Source: PALSA-612 sp963711315 (GTDB lineage: Bacteria; Actinomycetota; Thermoleophilia; Gaiellales; Gaiellaceae). Taken from it: a DNA stretch of 64,000 nt. The notes under the pieces were generated by a model, which saw only the letters and a program-made list of their open reading frames with translations, did not search any database and had not been told where the DNA came from. Positions 1 through 8,925 of this stretch are shown here, piece by piece. The position numbers were made by a program, and so were the translations under genes. Position 1 is the first letter of the stretch; every line of letters begins with the position of its first letter. The stretch is taken from positions 434,001 to 498,000 of the forward strand of contig CAVQDQ010000003.1 in NCBI GenBank assembly GCA_963711315.1. Direction: 5' to 3'.

Positions 1-830
1 CGCGCTCCAGCTTGGGCCGGATCGTGTAGCCGTAGTCGTCCGCCCGCGAGGGGAAGCTCGCGCGGTGCGAGACGGCCGCCTGGTGCTCGAACAGCGGCCA
101 CGTGTCGGCCTCGGGCCGGGGATCTCTCCCTCCACGACGGGTGCACCCAGACGCTCGAGGTCGGCCACCCACTGCTCGGCGAGGTCGGAGGGCTCGGGAA
201 CGTACGTGCCGCCGACGTAGGGCGGCTTGCGCAACAGCCCCACCGTTAGTCCATCGAGCCGCGGCTCCGGCAGCGGCCGCTCGGCGAGCACCGACCACAT
301 GAGCGCAGTGTCCGCCACGGTGCGTGCCATCGGCCCGGCCGTGTCGAGGGTCGGTACGAGGGGAAACACGCCCTCCAGCGGGATCAGCCCCCACTGCGAC
401 TTCAGCCCCACCGTGCCGCAGCACGCGGACGGGATGCGGATCGAGCCGCCGGTGTCGGAGCCCAACGCGATGTCGCAGAGGCCGGCGGCCAGCGCCGCGC
501 CGCTGCCGCTCGAAGAGCCGCCCGTCGTCTTGCCCGGGTGGGCGGGGTTGTGACAGGTGCCGTACCACTCGTTCTGGCCGATCACGCTCCAGGCGAACTC
601 GGGCAGGTGGGTCTTGCCGACGACGACGGCGCCGGCGTCGACGAGCCGCTGCACGGCCAGGGCGTCCGCTCGGGAACATGGTCCGGCGTAGACCTTCGAT
701 CCGTACGTCGTTCGGATGCCCGCCGTGTCGAAGAGATCCTTGACGGCAAGCGTGCGGCCCGACAGCGGCCCCGGCTGGGCCGGCTGAGGCTCGACCCGGG
801 TGATGAAAGCGTTCCAGCGTCGTCGCTCAT
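1..830 (-). CDS. Amidase signature (GatA-like) family enzyme, C-terminus beyond window, frameshifted
   Basis: Amide-bond hydrolase of the amidase signature family. About 277 codons are visible; the C-terminal part lies outside the window. The Ser-cisSer-Lys triad is readable: Lys near residue 31 (TLAVKDLFDTAG), the Gly/Ser-rich signature GKTTGGSSSGSGAALAAG near 100-116, and the nucleophile region GSDTGGSIRIP near 124-134. The ATG at 830 overlaps the stop of the upstream Rid gene (ATGA). Two single-base losses break the frame. One is near 818, five codons in, where MSDDA should continue as WNAFITRV. The other is near 119, where EIP should continue as RPEADTW. The substrate cannot be told from sequence. 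Position in a run with a Rid protein and a ThDP enzyme suggests small-molecule amide or nitrogen catabolism, which is inference. Confidence 0.85.
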
Positions 831-1212
831 GCGCGCAGCACCGCGACCGCTTCCACCTCGATCTTCGCGCCGGGGACCGCCAGCCGGCTGATCTCGACGA
901 GCGTCGACGCCGGGCGGGCCTCTCCGAAGAACGCCTGCCGCACAGGGTTGATCAGCGGCCGGTCGTCGATGTCGGTGAGGAAGACGGTGACTTTGACGAC
1001 GTCCGCCGGGCCGGCGCCTGCGGCTGCCAGCACGAGCCGGAGGCTCTCGAAGACCGGGTTGCCTGCGCGACGACGTCGTCTCCGCCGACGAGTTGCCCGG
1101 CTTCATCGACAGGAACGATCCCCGATACGAACAGCAGGTCTCCGGCGCGCACCGCATCCGTGTAGTGGCTGAGCGGCTCGGGCAGCCCTTCGACGCGGTA
1201 CTCCTCACGCAT
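827..1212 (-). CDS. RidA/YjgF/RutC family protein (frameshifted)
   Basis: Small trimeric Rid-family protein; members deaminate reactive enamines/imines or act in catabolic routes. The N-terminal part reads MREEYRVEGLPEPLSHYTDA and then LLFVSGIVPVD, the typical first strand. The C-terminal part carries VKVTVFLTDID and the family ending PGAKIEVEAVAVLRA. The two parts lie in different frames, joined near 1052 where one base is missing in CG-GTC (ATR then VFESLRLVLAAAG). Restored length is about 128 residues, normal for the family. The start ATG overlaps the upstream ThDP gene stop by one base (TGATG), and the gene's own stop overlaps the amidase start (ATGA), so the run is translationally coupled. 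The conserved arginine of deaminating Rid proteins is not clearly present, so an imine deaminase role is not certain. Confidence 0.85.
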
Positions 1213-2861
1213 CAGCCGGCGCCCTCGCGCAATTCCGAGATCGTCCAGCGCGGGCTGATCGCCTCGGGGTCGACCCGCAGCGTCACGACAGCCGGCAAGC
1301 CGGACGCGACTGCTCGCTCGAACGCCGGCTCGACGTCCTCGGTGCGCTCGACGGTCTCGCCGAAGCAGCCAAACGACTGCGCGAACGCCATGAAGTCCGG
1401 ATTGACGAGGTCGGTGCCGGACACGCGTCCGGGAAAGAGCCGCTCCTGGTGCATGCGAATCGTCCCGTACATGCCGTTGTCGACCACGAGCACGATGACG
1501 GGCAGGCCGTACTGGACGGCGGTGGCCAGCTCGGACGAGGCCATCATGAAGTCGCCGTCGCCGGCAAGGCAGACGACCATCCTGTCCGGCAAGAGCGCCT
1601 TAGCCGCAAGGGCTGCCGGGATGCCGTAGCCCATCGCGCCCGAGCGAGGCGCGAGCTGCGTCGGATACTGCGAGAACTCGTAGAAGCGATGCGCCCAGAC
1701 CGTGAAGTTCCCGGCACCACAGGTAAATATCGCGTCAGGCGGCAGCCGACGCCGCAGGAAGGCCATCACTTCGGCGAGGTCGAGCTCCCCGGGCAGCGGC
1801 CGCGGCTCGAGGTTGGCGAGGTAGTCGGCTCGCGCGGCCTCCGCCCAGCCGCTCCAGCGAGGTTCCTCCATGGGCAGCAGCCGTCGCAGCCCGGATGCGA
1901 ACTCCGTCAGATCGGAGACGACGGGTAGGTCCGTCTCGTAGACGCGCCCCAGCTCGCCCGGGTCGGGGTGGACGTGGACGAGCGTCTGGCGCGGCCGCGG
2001 CACGTCGAGCAGCGTGTAGCCGCGCGTCGTGACGTCTCCCAGCCTCCCGCCGACGGCGACGATCAGGTCGGCGTCCTCCACGCGGCGGGCGAGCGCGGGA
2101 TCCATGCCGATCGTCAGCGGGCCGGCGTATGCGCTCGAGGCGTTGTCGACGTAGTCCTGGCAGCGAAACGACGCGACGACCGGAATGGCGTTGGCCTCGC
2201 AGAAGAAGACCGTGTCCTCGCCGGCCTGCGCCGACCAGCCGCCCTCGCCCACGACGACGAGAGGACGCTCGGCCGCCGCCAGCAGCTCCCCCAGCCGGCG
2301 CAGCTCCTCGTCGCCCGGCCCAGGCCGCGGAACCTCCGTCGGCGCGGCGTCGGCCGCGCCGGTCTCCTCGTCGAGCACGTCCTCGGGCAGCGCGAGCACG
2401 ACCGGCCCCGGCCTTCCTCCTGTGGCCACGGCGAAGGCGCGCGCAACGTGCTCGGGGATGCGCGCGGCATCGTCCACCTGCGCCGCCCACTTCGCCAGCG
2501 AGCCGAACACGGCCGGATAGTCGAGCTCCTGGAACGCGCCGCGGCCGGCATGGCCACGCGGCACCTGGCCGACGAAGAGGATCAGCGGCGTCGAGTCCTG
2601 GTCGGCCGTGTGCACGCCGACGGATGCGTGCGTCGCGCCCGGTCCGCGCGTGACGAAGCAGATCCCCGGGCGGCCGGTGAGCTTGCCGTACGCCTCGGCC
2701 ATGTTCGCTGCGGCAGCCTCGTGGCGGCACGAGATCAGGCGGATCGGAGAGTCGTGGAAAGCGTCCAGCACCGGCAGGTAGCTCTCGCCGGGCACGCAGA
2801 AGGCGAGCTCGACGCCGTGCAGCTCGAGCTGGTCGACGAGCGCTTGGCCGCCGCTTCTCAT
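1212..2861 (-). CDS. Thiamin-diphosphate enzyme, acetolactate synthase large-subunit-like
   Basis: Intact 549-residue ThDP enzyme with the three-domain build of acetolactate synthase, glyoxylate carboligase and relatives. The cofactor-activating Glu is at residue 48 (SCRHEAAAANMAEAY). The central domain has VPVVASFRCQDY, and the ThDP/Mg motif near residues 430-460 reads LAGDGDFMMASSELATA ending in VVDNGMYG. No regulatory small subunit lies nearby, and the neighbours (Rid, amidase, cupin) are not branched-chain amino-acid genes. A catabolic ilvB-like decarboxylase or carboligase is therefore more likely than biosynthetic IlvB. The ATG overlaps the upstream cupin-like gene's stop (ATGA). Family assignment is secure; substrate is unknown. 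Confidence 0.88.
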   Translation of the reverse strand: MRSGGQALVDQLELHGVELAFCVPGESYLPVLDAFHDSPIRLISCRHEAAAANMAEAYGKLTGRPGICFVTRGPGATHASVGVHTADQDSTPLILFVGQVPRGHAGRGAFQELDYPAVFGSLAKWAAQVDDAARIPEHVARAFAVATGGRPGPVVLALPEDVLDEETGAADAAPTEVPRPGPGDEELRRLGELLAAAERPLVVVGEGGWSAQAGEDTVFFCEANAIPVVASFRCQDYVDNASSAYAGPLTIGMDPALARRVEDADLIVAVGGRLGDVTTRGYTLLDVPRPRQTLVHVHPDPGELGRVYETDLPVVSDLTEFASGLRRLLPMEEPRWSGWAEAARADYLANLEPRPLPGELDLAEVMAFLRRRLPPDAIFTCGAGNFTVWAHRFYEFSQYPTQLAPRSGAMGYGIPAALAAKALLPDRMVVCLAGDGDFMMASSELATAVQYGLPVIVLVVDNGMYGTIRMHQERLFPGRVSGTDLVNPDFMAFAQSFGCFGETVERTEDVEPAFERAVASGLPAVVTLRVDPEAISPRWTISELREGAG

Positions 2862-3359
2862 CGCTCGACGGGCTGCTCGAGGAAGATCGTCGCCCGCTGG
2901 AGCTTCGGCTTCTCCTCGTCAGCCGGGTCGAGGTAGCGGATCGTGCGCTTGCCCGCCCACTCGGCGGGGAGCAGCAGCACGCGCACGAAGGCCGTGTCTT
3001 CAGTGGAGGATGCGGTCGCGAGCACCGGGTGTTCCGCGGGCTCCAGCCACGATTCGCCTGGCCTGTAGGTCTGCGTTCCCTCGGGCGACTCGATGGTCAG
3101 CTGGCCGATGCAGCAGCCGTCGGATGCCAGGCCCCGGGTGGACATGCCTGTACGCGATGCCGCCCGGCGGGAAGTCGACGCGGTCGCAGCGGAGAATCCA
3201 TTCGCCCGTGCCGGGATCGCCGGTCAGCTCCCAGACGAGCGCGTGGCCGTCGACGCGGACGGCGCCGAAATGGGCCTCGTTCCGCGCGAGGTCGTAGACG
3301 ATGCGGTTGCCGGGCTCGGTCTCGACCCCGTCCGGGTGCTCGGACAGTGCGAGGCTCAC
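2858..3359 (-). CDS. Cupin-like protein (frameshifted)
   Basis: Probably a cupin-fold protein of about 167 residues. The N-terminal frame contains NEAHFGAVRVDGHALVWEL, then IAYRHVHPGPGIR, a typical cupin 1 metal-binding stretch (HxH with following Gly/Pro). The C-terminal frame continues GQLTIESPEGTQTYRPGESW, matching cupin motif 1 to motif 2 progression, and ends TIFLEQPVER. The two frames meet near 3110-3120, best explained by one extra base or two missing bases. It opens the ThDP-enzyme/Rid/amidase run and overlaps the next gene by ATGA. No catalytic function can be assigned. Confidence 0.65.
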
Positions 3360-3378
3360 GGCCCGCGAGCCTAGCGTG

Positions 3379-6221
3379 CTACGAGCGGCGTTCGGAGAAC
3401 GCGCCGCCGAGGACGGCCTCGGCTGCGGTCACCTCTGCCTCGAGGTCCGCGGCCTCTGCCGCGTCGCGGGCGGCGGTGAGCTCGTCTGGCGGCAACTCGG
3501 CCTCGAGCCGCTCGAACTCCGGCTTCGCGGTGATGAAGTAGTAGGGCGGAAAGCCCGGATAGGCGAAGACGAACGTGAGCAGCTCGGCAGCTCGGCGCTC
3601 GTCTCCCTCGCGGGCTAGAAGCATGCCGACCCCGCTCAATGCGAGGAGCACCAGCGACTTCGTGCCGGTCGCCTGCCCCTGGGCGAGCGCCCAACGAAGA
3701 CGCTCGCGCGCGCCATCGAAGTCCGCGAGCGCGACGAGCGCGAACGCTACGCGGCTGGCCGCGCCGATCATGCCCCAGCGATGGTTGCCATCGGCGAAGG
3801 CGTCATAGCCGGCACGACCCAGGCGGAGGGCGTCCTCGTATTCGCCCATGCAGTACGCGCTCACGCTGGCGCGACTCAGCGCATAGCCGGCGCCGCCTCG
3901 ATCGCCGACGATCTCGAAGCAGCCATTCGCCTCCATGTGCAGGCTCATCGCCTTTGTGTAGTCACCTTCTACATCCGCGAGCAGCCCAAGCTTGCTCAGC
4001 GAGAACGCGAGCATCAGCGGCTGGCCCCCCTGTTGTGCGATCTCGTGGCACGTCTCGAACGCCGTCCGCGCCGCTTCGAGATCGTCCTGCAAGAGCCGTA
4101 CGAACCCGAGCCACGAGAGCGACGCGCACTCGGACCAGCGATCGCCGGCTGCATGCGAGACGCCCACACCTTCCTCGAGGAACGCCGCCGCCGCCGGGTA
4201 TTCGTCGAGATAGCAGGCAGTCGTCCCCACGGCGAGGAGGCACGCTCCAAGCTCTTGCTTCAGGGTCCGCGCACGAAGCTCGGCGACGATCGAGAGCGCC
4301 AGCTCATCCCGCGGCCGGGCGCCGCCGATGGCAGCCGCGAAACCGACTTGCCCGGCGAGCGCACTGAGTAACACCCCCGGCGCGCTAGCCGTATCGAGCG
4401 TGACTGCCGGTGAGTAGTCGAGCGTCTGGACGAGGTGCTCGAACGTCTCCAAGCCCTCGGGCCAGCTGTGCACGTTGAAGAAGTCCGCCAGCGCCCAGAG
4501 TGCGCTCTGCGCCTCGTCGTCGCTCCACTGGGTCACCGCCCACTCGGCAGCAGCGCGGAGGTTCGGGATGTCGCCGCGCAGCTCGTCGCGGGCCTCGCTC
4601 ATGCGCGGGCTGAAAAACGCAGCCTGCCGCGCGGCGAGCCTGCCCGTGTAGTACCGGGCGTGGCGCTCGCCGAGATCCGCCGATTCTCCTGGGTCCTCGC
4701 CAAGCCGCTCGGCCGCGTACTGGCGCAAGAGCTCGTGGAGCTCGTACCGGCCGAGCTCGAGCCTCCGCACGAGGGACTTGGCGACGAGCTCGGAGAGGAG
4801 ACCGAGGTCAGCGCCCGCAACCTGGGCCGCGGCCTCGCGCGTGAATGCGCCCCGGAAGGCGGAGAGCTGCCGGAAGCACCGCCGCTGCTCGTCCGTCAGT
4901 AGGCGCCACGAGTGGTCGAAGGCAGCGCGAAGGCTGCGATGGCGTTCGGGAACGTCTCGCATCGACGTCTCCAGGAAGCCGATCGTGGCCTCGATCTCGT
5001 CGGCGATCTCCGCGCACGGAAGCGTGGACACCCATGCGGCCGCCAGCTCGATCCCGAGCGGCATGCCATCCACGAGCCGGCAGATACGCAGCACGTGCTC
5101 GCGCTCCTCGTCACTGAGTTCGAAGCCGGCGTCGACCTGGCGAGCGCGTTCCACGAACAGCCGGACGGCCCCGTCGGAACTGCCACCGTTGCCGTTCGCG
5201 GAAACGGCGAGACCGCCGACGTCGAGCACCCACTCGTCTGGACGTTCAGACGCTCCCGTGACGTGGTGAGGATCTCCACGTTCGGTGCGCGTTCGATCAC
5301 CCGCGCGACGAGGTCGGCCCCTGCGACGAGGTGCTCGAAGTTGTCGAGCACGAGCAGCGTCGAGCGCTCGCTCAGATAATCGACGAGCTGGTCCTGGGCG
5401 GAGAAGCCGCTGTGGGCGGCGTCGATCGGGAACTCGATTGCGTCGGCGACCGCCGGGGCCAGGAAGTCGGGCGCGGCGACGGAGGCCAGGGGGACGAAGT
5501 GCACTCCATGGGCGTAGCGATCGAGGCGGCGGGCGGCGGCCTCGAGGGCCAGCCGTGTCTTCCCGACGCCTCCGGGGCCGACGAGCGTCAGCAGGCGGCA
5601 GTCCGGATCGGCGAAGCGGTGTTCGATCTCCTCCAGCTCGCTGCGCCTCCCGACGAATGACGTGCGGGGGGAAGGGAGGTTGCTGACGCCGGCGTCGAGC
5701 GTCTTGAGCAGCGGGAACTCCGACCGCACTCCCTCGATCTCGAGCTGGTAGATCCGCTCGGGCGCGGTGATGTCCTTGAGCCGGTGGCGCCCGAGGTCAC
5801 GCGCCGGCGCGTCGACGAGAGCGTGGGCCGCCTCCGAGAGCAGCACCTGCCCGCCGTGACCGGCAGAGGCGATGCGGGCTCCTTTGTGCACGTCGAGGCC
5901 CACATACCCCTCGTCGGTGAGCTGGGGCTCCCCGCTGTGCAGCCCCATACGGACGCGGATCGGTCCGTGGTCGAGGGCTCTCTGCGCGTCGGTGGCGGCT
6001 GCGACGGCGTCCGACGCCCGCGCGAAGGCGATGAAGAAGGCATCACCCTGCGTGTCGACCTCGACCCCGCCGTGAGCGCCGAACGCATTCCGCACGATCC
6101 GGCGATGCTCGTGGAGCGCCGCCCCGTACTCGTCGCCGAGCTCGTGCAGGAGCTTCGTCGAGCCCTCCACGTCGGTGAAGAGCAACGTGACGACGCCGGT
6201 TGGGAGATCGCGCGACTTCAT
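3379..6221 (-). CDS. Adenylate/guanylate cyclase domain - AAA/NB-ARC ATPase - TPR regulator (frameshifted)
   Basis: Large actinobacterial signalling protein, about 947 residues after repair. Residues 1-165 form a class III nucleotide cyclase domain (LLFTDVEGST with Asp17; EVDTQGDAFF with Asp60; RMGLHSGEP). A STAND-type ATPase follows, with Walker A at 215-222 (GPGGVGKT) and a Walker B region (LLVLDNFEH). The C-terminal half is helical and TPR-like (ALSRASVSAYCMGEYEDALR and similar). Both metal Asp positions are present, so activity is possible. There is no LuxR-type HTH at the C-terminus, unlike many relatives. One base is missing near 5237 (NVQ-T-EWVLDVGG). The ATG lies one base after the SDR stop, so it is probably co-transcribed with the SDR/NIPSNAP genes. 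Signal and output are unknown. Confidence 0.85.
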
Positions 6222-6222
6222 C

Positions 6223-6982
6223 TCAGTGGAAGTATTGCCCGCCGTCGATGACCATCGTCTGGCCGGTGATGAAGTCGGCGGCGGGCGTGCAGAGGAAGAC
6301 GACCGCGCCGGCGACGTCCTCGGGCACCTGGTCGCGCTGGATCGTGCGGGCGGCGATGGACACGTCGCGGAGCTTGCTCCACGACCTCCGGGTGCGCCTG
6401 GACACCCTCGGTCATCGTGAAGCCGGGCGCGACGCAGTTGACGTGGATCGCGTCCTTGCCGAGCTCCTTCGCGAGCGAACGTGTGAAGGCGACGATCGCG
6501 CCCTTGCTCGTCACGTAGTGCAGCAGGAACGGCACGCCGCGAAACGGCGTCCCGGACGAGATGTTCACGATCTTGCCCCCGCCCTGGTTCCGCATCGCGG
6601 GCACGACCGCCCGGCACGTGAGGAACATCGAGGCGACGTTGACATCCATGACCTGCCGCCACTCCTCGAGCGGAATCTCGTCGAACGGCCGCATGGCCAG
6701 AGACGCGTAGAGGCCGGCGTTGTTAACGAGGATATCGATGCGGCCGTGGCGCGCAAGCGTCTCGTCCGCCATCGCAACCACGTCCGTCTCCGACGAGACG
6801 TCGCAGCGGATGCCGCCGTCGGGAGGGTCGAGATCAGCAATGACGACCTCCGCGCCGGCGGCCGCCAGCCCGGCGGCGATCGCCGCGCCGATGCCCTGCG
6901 AGCCGCCGGTGACGATCGCGACCTTGCCGTCCAGGGTCGCTCGCAGCGGGGAGAACGACGTCGGGACGAGGATGCGGTTCAC
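6223..6982 (-). CDS. Short-chain dehydrogenase/reductase (frameshifted)
   Basis: NAD(P)-dependent SDR. The Rossmann start is GKVAIVTGGSQGIGAAIA, with NNAG (LVNNAGLY), the catalytic Ser region (IVNISSGTP) and YxxxK (HYVTSKGAI). One frameshift near 6378 separates the substrate loop (VQAHPEVVE) from the C-terminus (TIQRDQVPEDVAGAVVF, ending GQTMVIDGGQYFH). There is no ATG near the Rossmann motif. The frame runs straight on from the NIPSNAP protein upstream, and the nearest in-frame start is a GTG at 6982. The reading is therefore either a NIPSNAP-SDR fusion or a lost stop/start between two genes. Substrate unknown. Confidence 0.8.
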
Positions 6983-7253
6983 CTGCGTGTGGATGAGCGG
7001 CTGGATCTTCGCGAGGAAGTCGACCCAGCCGAGAGTCGGCCTGAAGACGAGCACGGCGCTGCTCGCGCTCCGCATACGAGTCGTAGCGCCAGAGCGACGT
7101 GTACGTCGAGAGCGCGCCGACGTCGGTCGTGAAGGCGCCGACGAAGCCGCCGAGGTACTCCTGCTGAATCGCGATCCCCTCGTCGTCGTACAGCCGTACT
7201 AGCTCGGCGAGCTTGCCCGTCGTCACGTGGTAGTCGCGCTGCTCGAGGATCAC
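6941..7253 (-). CDS. NIPSNAP family protein (frameshifted, runs into SDR)
   Basis: Small ferredoxin-like alpha/beta barrel protein. The GTG start at 7253 gives MILEQRDYHVTTGKLAELVR, followed by EYLGGFVGAFTTDVG and SLWRYDSYAERE, the usual NIPSNAP order. A frameshift near 7033 (one extra base) leads to WVDFLAKIQPLIHTQVNRIL and the typical family ending PTSFSPLR. A stop codon would be expected after SPLR, but the frame continues into the SDR. A TAnnnT box (TAGGCT, complement of 7261-7266) lies 7 bases before the GTG, suggesting a leaderless mRNA fired divergently from the ArsR gene. Function unknown. Confidence 0.75.
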
Positions 7254-7288
7254 GCTCCGAAGCCTATGGCCTGCGCTGCTGCTTGATA

Positions 7289-7306
7289 TGTGATAAAAAC
7301 ATCACA
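7289..7306. promoter_or_regulatory. Palindromic operator of the ArsR-SRPBCC gene
   Basis: Perfect inverted repeat TGTGAT-N6-ATCACA (spacer AAAAAC) ending two bases before the ATG at 7309, in the 55-bp gap between two divergent genes. This is the classic size and place for an ArsR-type dimer site. Because the site touches the start codon, binding would also block a leaderless transcript. Seen directly; binding by the adjacent regulator is inferred. Confidence 0.7.
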
Positions 7307-7308
7307 CG

Positions 7309-8085
7309 ATGACGCAGGACGACGAGGACGCGCTGTGGCGGGCTCTGGCGAATCCGCTGCGGCGCCGGCTGCTGGATCTGCTCCGCGAGGGCCCGCAGAC
7401 GACGGGTGCGCTCGCGGCCGCCGTCACCTCCGTCAGCCGCTTCGCGGTCATGCAGCACCTCGCCGTCCTCTCGGACGTCGGGCTCGTCGTCGTCCGGCCA
7501 CAGGGTCGGCGGCGGCTCAACTACCTCAACCCCGTCCCGCTGCAGCGCTTCCACGAGCGCTGGGTCAGCCGGATGGCGGCCACCTCGGCAACCGAGCTGC
7601 TCGCGCTCGAACGTGTCGTGACGGAGAAAGGAGCACCCGTGCAAACACTCGATGAGCTTCGCACCGTCCGCCTCGAGGCGGAGCTGCGGCTACGCGCCAC
7701 ACCGGAGCGAGTCTTCCAGGTGATGACGGAGGACACGCTGAGCTGGTTCCCGCACACGTACGGCGAAGACAGGACGAAGGCTGTGATCTTCGAACCGCGC
7801 GTCGGTGGCGCGGTCTACGAGGACTGGGGCGCAGGCGCCGGGCACCTCTACGGCCAGGTGACTGCGTATGACCCGCCGCACGCCTGCTCGATGCGCACGC
7901 GGCTCACGCCTGGTTCGCTGATGGACACGAGCTACGCGCTCACGGCAGACGGCGACGAGACCGTGCTCGCCGTGTCCCGCGTCGCGGTCGGCCCGTTCAC
8001 CGATGAGGAGGTCTCCGGCATCGAGACGTACGGCGACATCGGGAAGTTCGAGGAGGCGATTCGCGCTGCTGTCGAGGCGGCGTGA
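7309..8085 (+). CDS. ArsR-family HTH fused to SRPBCC (AHSA1) domain
   Basis: Intact 258-residue two-domain protein. Residues 1-100 are an ArsR winged helix (LWRALANPLRRRLLDLLREG; recognition helix SVSRFAVMQHLAVLSDVGLV). Residues from about 115 to the end are an SRPBCC/AHSA1-like hydrophobic-pocket domain (AELRLRATPERVFQVMTEDT, VGGAVYEDWGAGAGHLYGQV). Such fusions occur in actinobacteria, where the pocket may bind a hydrophobic ligand that controls the HTH; that link is inference. No metal-binding Cys pair of classical ArsR sensors is visible, so a metal signal is unlikely. It probably autoregulates through the palindrome just upstream and may control the divergent NIPSNAP/SDR genes. Confidence 0.88.
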   Translation: MTQDDEDALWRALANPLRRRLLDLLREGPQTTGALAAAVTSVSRFAVMQHLAVLSDVGLVVVRPQGRRRLNYLNPVPLQRFHERWVSRMAATSATELLALERVVTEKGAPVQTLDELRTVRLEAELRLRATPERVFQVMTEDTLSWFPHTYGEDRTKAVIFEPRVGGAVYEDWGAGAGHLYGQVTAYDPPHACSMRTRLTPGSLMDTSYALTADGDETVLAVSRVAVGPFTDEEVSGIETYGDIGKFEEAIRAAVEAA

Positions 8086-8109
8086 CCCTCAGAGGCGATA
8101 ATCCCGTCC

Positions 8110-8463
8110 ATGGCCGAGCCGCGCTTCGTCCAGCTCGACGGTGTCCGCGCCTTCGAGCTGGCCGCGGGCGTGAGGGGCAGGCCGCTGTTCGGGGAGGGGG
8201 CGATGCTCAACCTCATCGAGTTCGAGCCAGGCGCCACCGTACCGCTGCACAGCCATCCCCACGAGCAGCTGGGGCTCGTGCTGCGTGGGATGCAGGCGCT
8301 CGTCGTCGACGGTGAGCCACACGAGCTGGGGCCGATGGAGGCGTACGTGATCCCGGGCGGCGTCGAGCATTCGGCGTACTGCGGCCCGGACGGCGCACTG
8401 GTCGTCGACATCTTCCAGCCGGTGCGCGAGGACTACCGCGAGCGCTGGCACGCCGAGGGCTAG
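8110..8463 (+). CDS. Small cupin-domain protein
   Basis: Intact 117-residue single-domain cupin. Motif 1 is TVPLHSHPHEQLGLVLRGM with the HxH-Glu metal set, and motif 2 is MEAYVIPGGVEHSAYC with the last His. It starts 24 bases after the ArsR-SRPBCC gene on the same strand, so it is likely co-transcribed. Its stop overlaps the end of the convergent thioesterase gene. Metal and substrate are not predictable; mono-domain cupins of this size are often isomerases, dioxygenases or binding proteins. Confidence 0.8.
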   Translation: MAEPRFVQLDGVRAFELAAGVRGRPLFGEGAMLNLIEFEPGATVPLHSHPHEQLGLVLRGMQALVVDGEPHELGPMEAYVIPGGVEHSAYCGPDGALVVDIFQPVREDYRERWHAEG

Positions 8464-8855
8464 GCCTCCAGCGCCTGGCGCTCGCGCTCGGTCAGCGGCG
8501 CCGGCCTGCCGTCCGCGTCGACGTGGACGACGACCAGGCGGCCGTCGACACACAGCTCTCCGCCTCGCGTGATCTCGAAGCGCCAGGTGATCGAGGTCTC
8601 CCCCACGCGCTCCGGCATTACGCTCACGTCGATCTCGTCCTCGAAGCGGAGCACCTGGTGGAATTCCGCTTCGGCCCTCTTGCGCGGGTAGTCACCCCAA
8701 CCGTCGAGGATCTCGAGCTTGCGCCGCAAGGCGGTCTCCGTCTGCTCCGCCCAGCGAAAGACATTCGAGAAGTGGATCCGCCCGCCGGCGTCCGTGTCCA
8801 CCCACGCCACCCGCATCCGCTCGACGTGCTCTACAGCCATGTCACTTCTGGACAT
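8460..8855 (-). CDS. Hotdog-fold acyl-CoA thioesterase (4HBT-like)
   Basis: 131-residue hotdog protein. RVAWVDTDAGGRIHFSNVFR carries the catalytic Asp of the 4-hydroxybenzoyl-CoA thioesterase type, followed by WAEQTETALRRKLEI and TITWRFEITRGGELCVDG-like strands. The chosen ATG at 8855 gives MSRSDMAVEHVERM; an in-frame ATG at 8840 gives a more usual N-terminus and may be the true start. It lies downstream of the alcohol dehydrogenase on the same strand, separated by a repeat/hairpin. Likely acyl-CoA hydrolysis; chain specificity unknown. Confidence 0.8.
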   Translation of the reverse strand: MSRSDMAVEHVERMRVAWVDTDAGGRIHFSNVFRWAEQTETALRRKLEILDGWGDYPRKRAEAEFHQVLRFEDEIDVSVMPERVGETSITWRFEITRGGELCVDGRLVVVHVDADGRPAPLTERERQALEA

Positions 8856-8857
8856 GA

Positions 8858-8905
8858 GGGACAGTCACTGAGACTGTCCCTGGGTCTGTCACTGGGTCTG
8901 GCACC
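8858..8905. repeat. Four tandem degenerate 12-mers with a strong hairpin
   Basis: The stretch splits cleanly into GGGACAGTCACT, GAGACTGTCCCT, GGGTCTGTCACT and GGGTCTGGCACC. The first two form a perfect 9-bp stem (GGGACAGTC / GACTGTCCC) with a 5-base loop at 8858-8880. It sits between the dehydrogenase and thioesterase genes, where it could end or stabilise transcripts. It has no T-run, so it is not a classical terminator. The element resembles another GGGGAC...GTCCCC hairpin at 59921-59946. Confidence 0.6.
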
Positions 8906-8925
8906 TAGACGTGTCTGTTTTGGCG

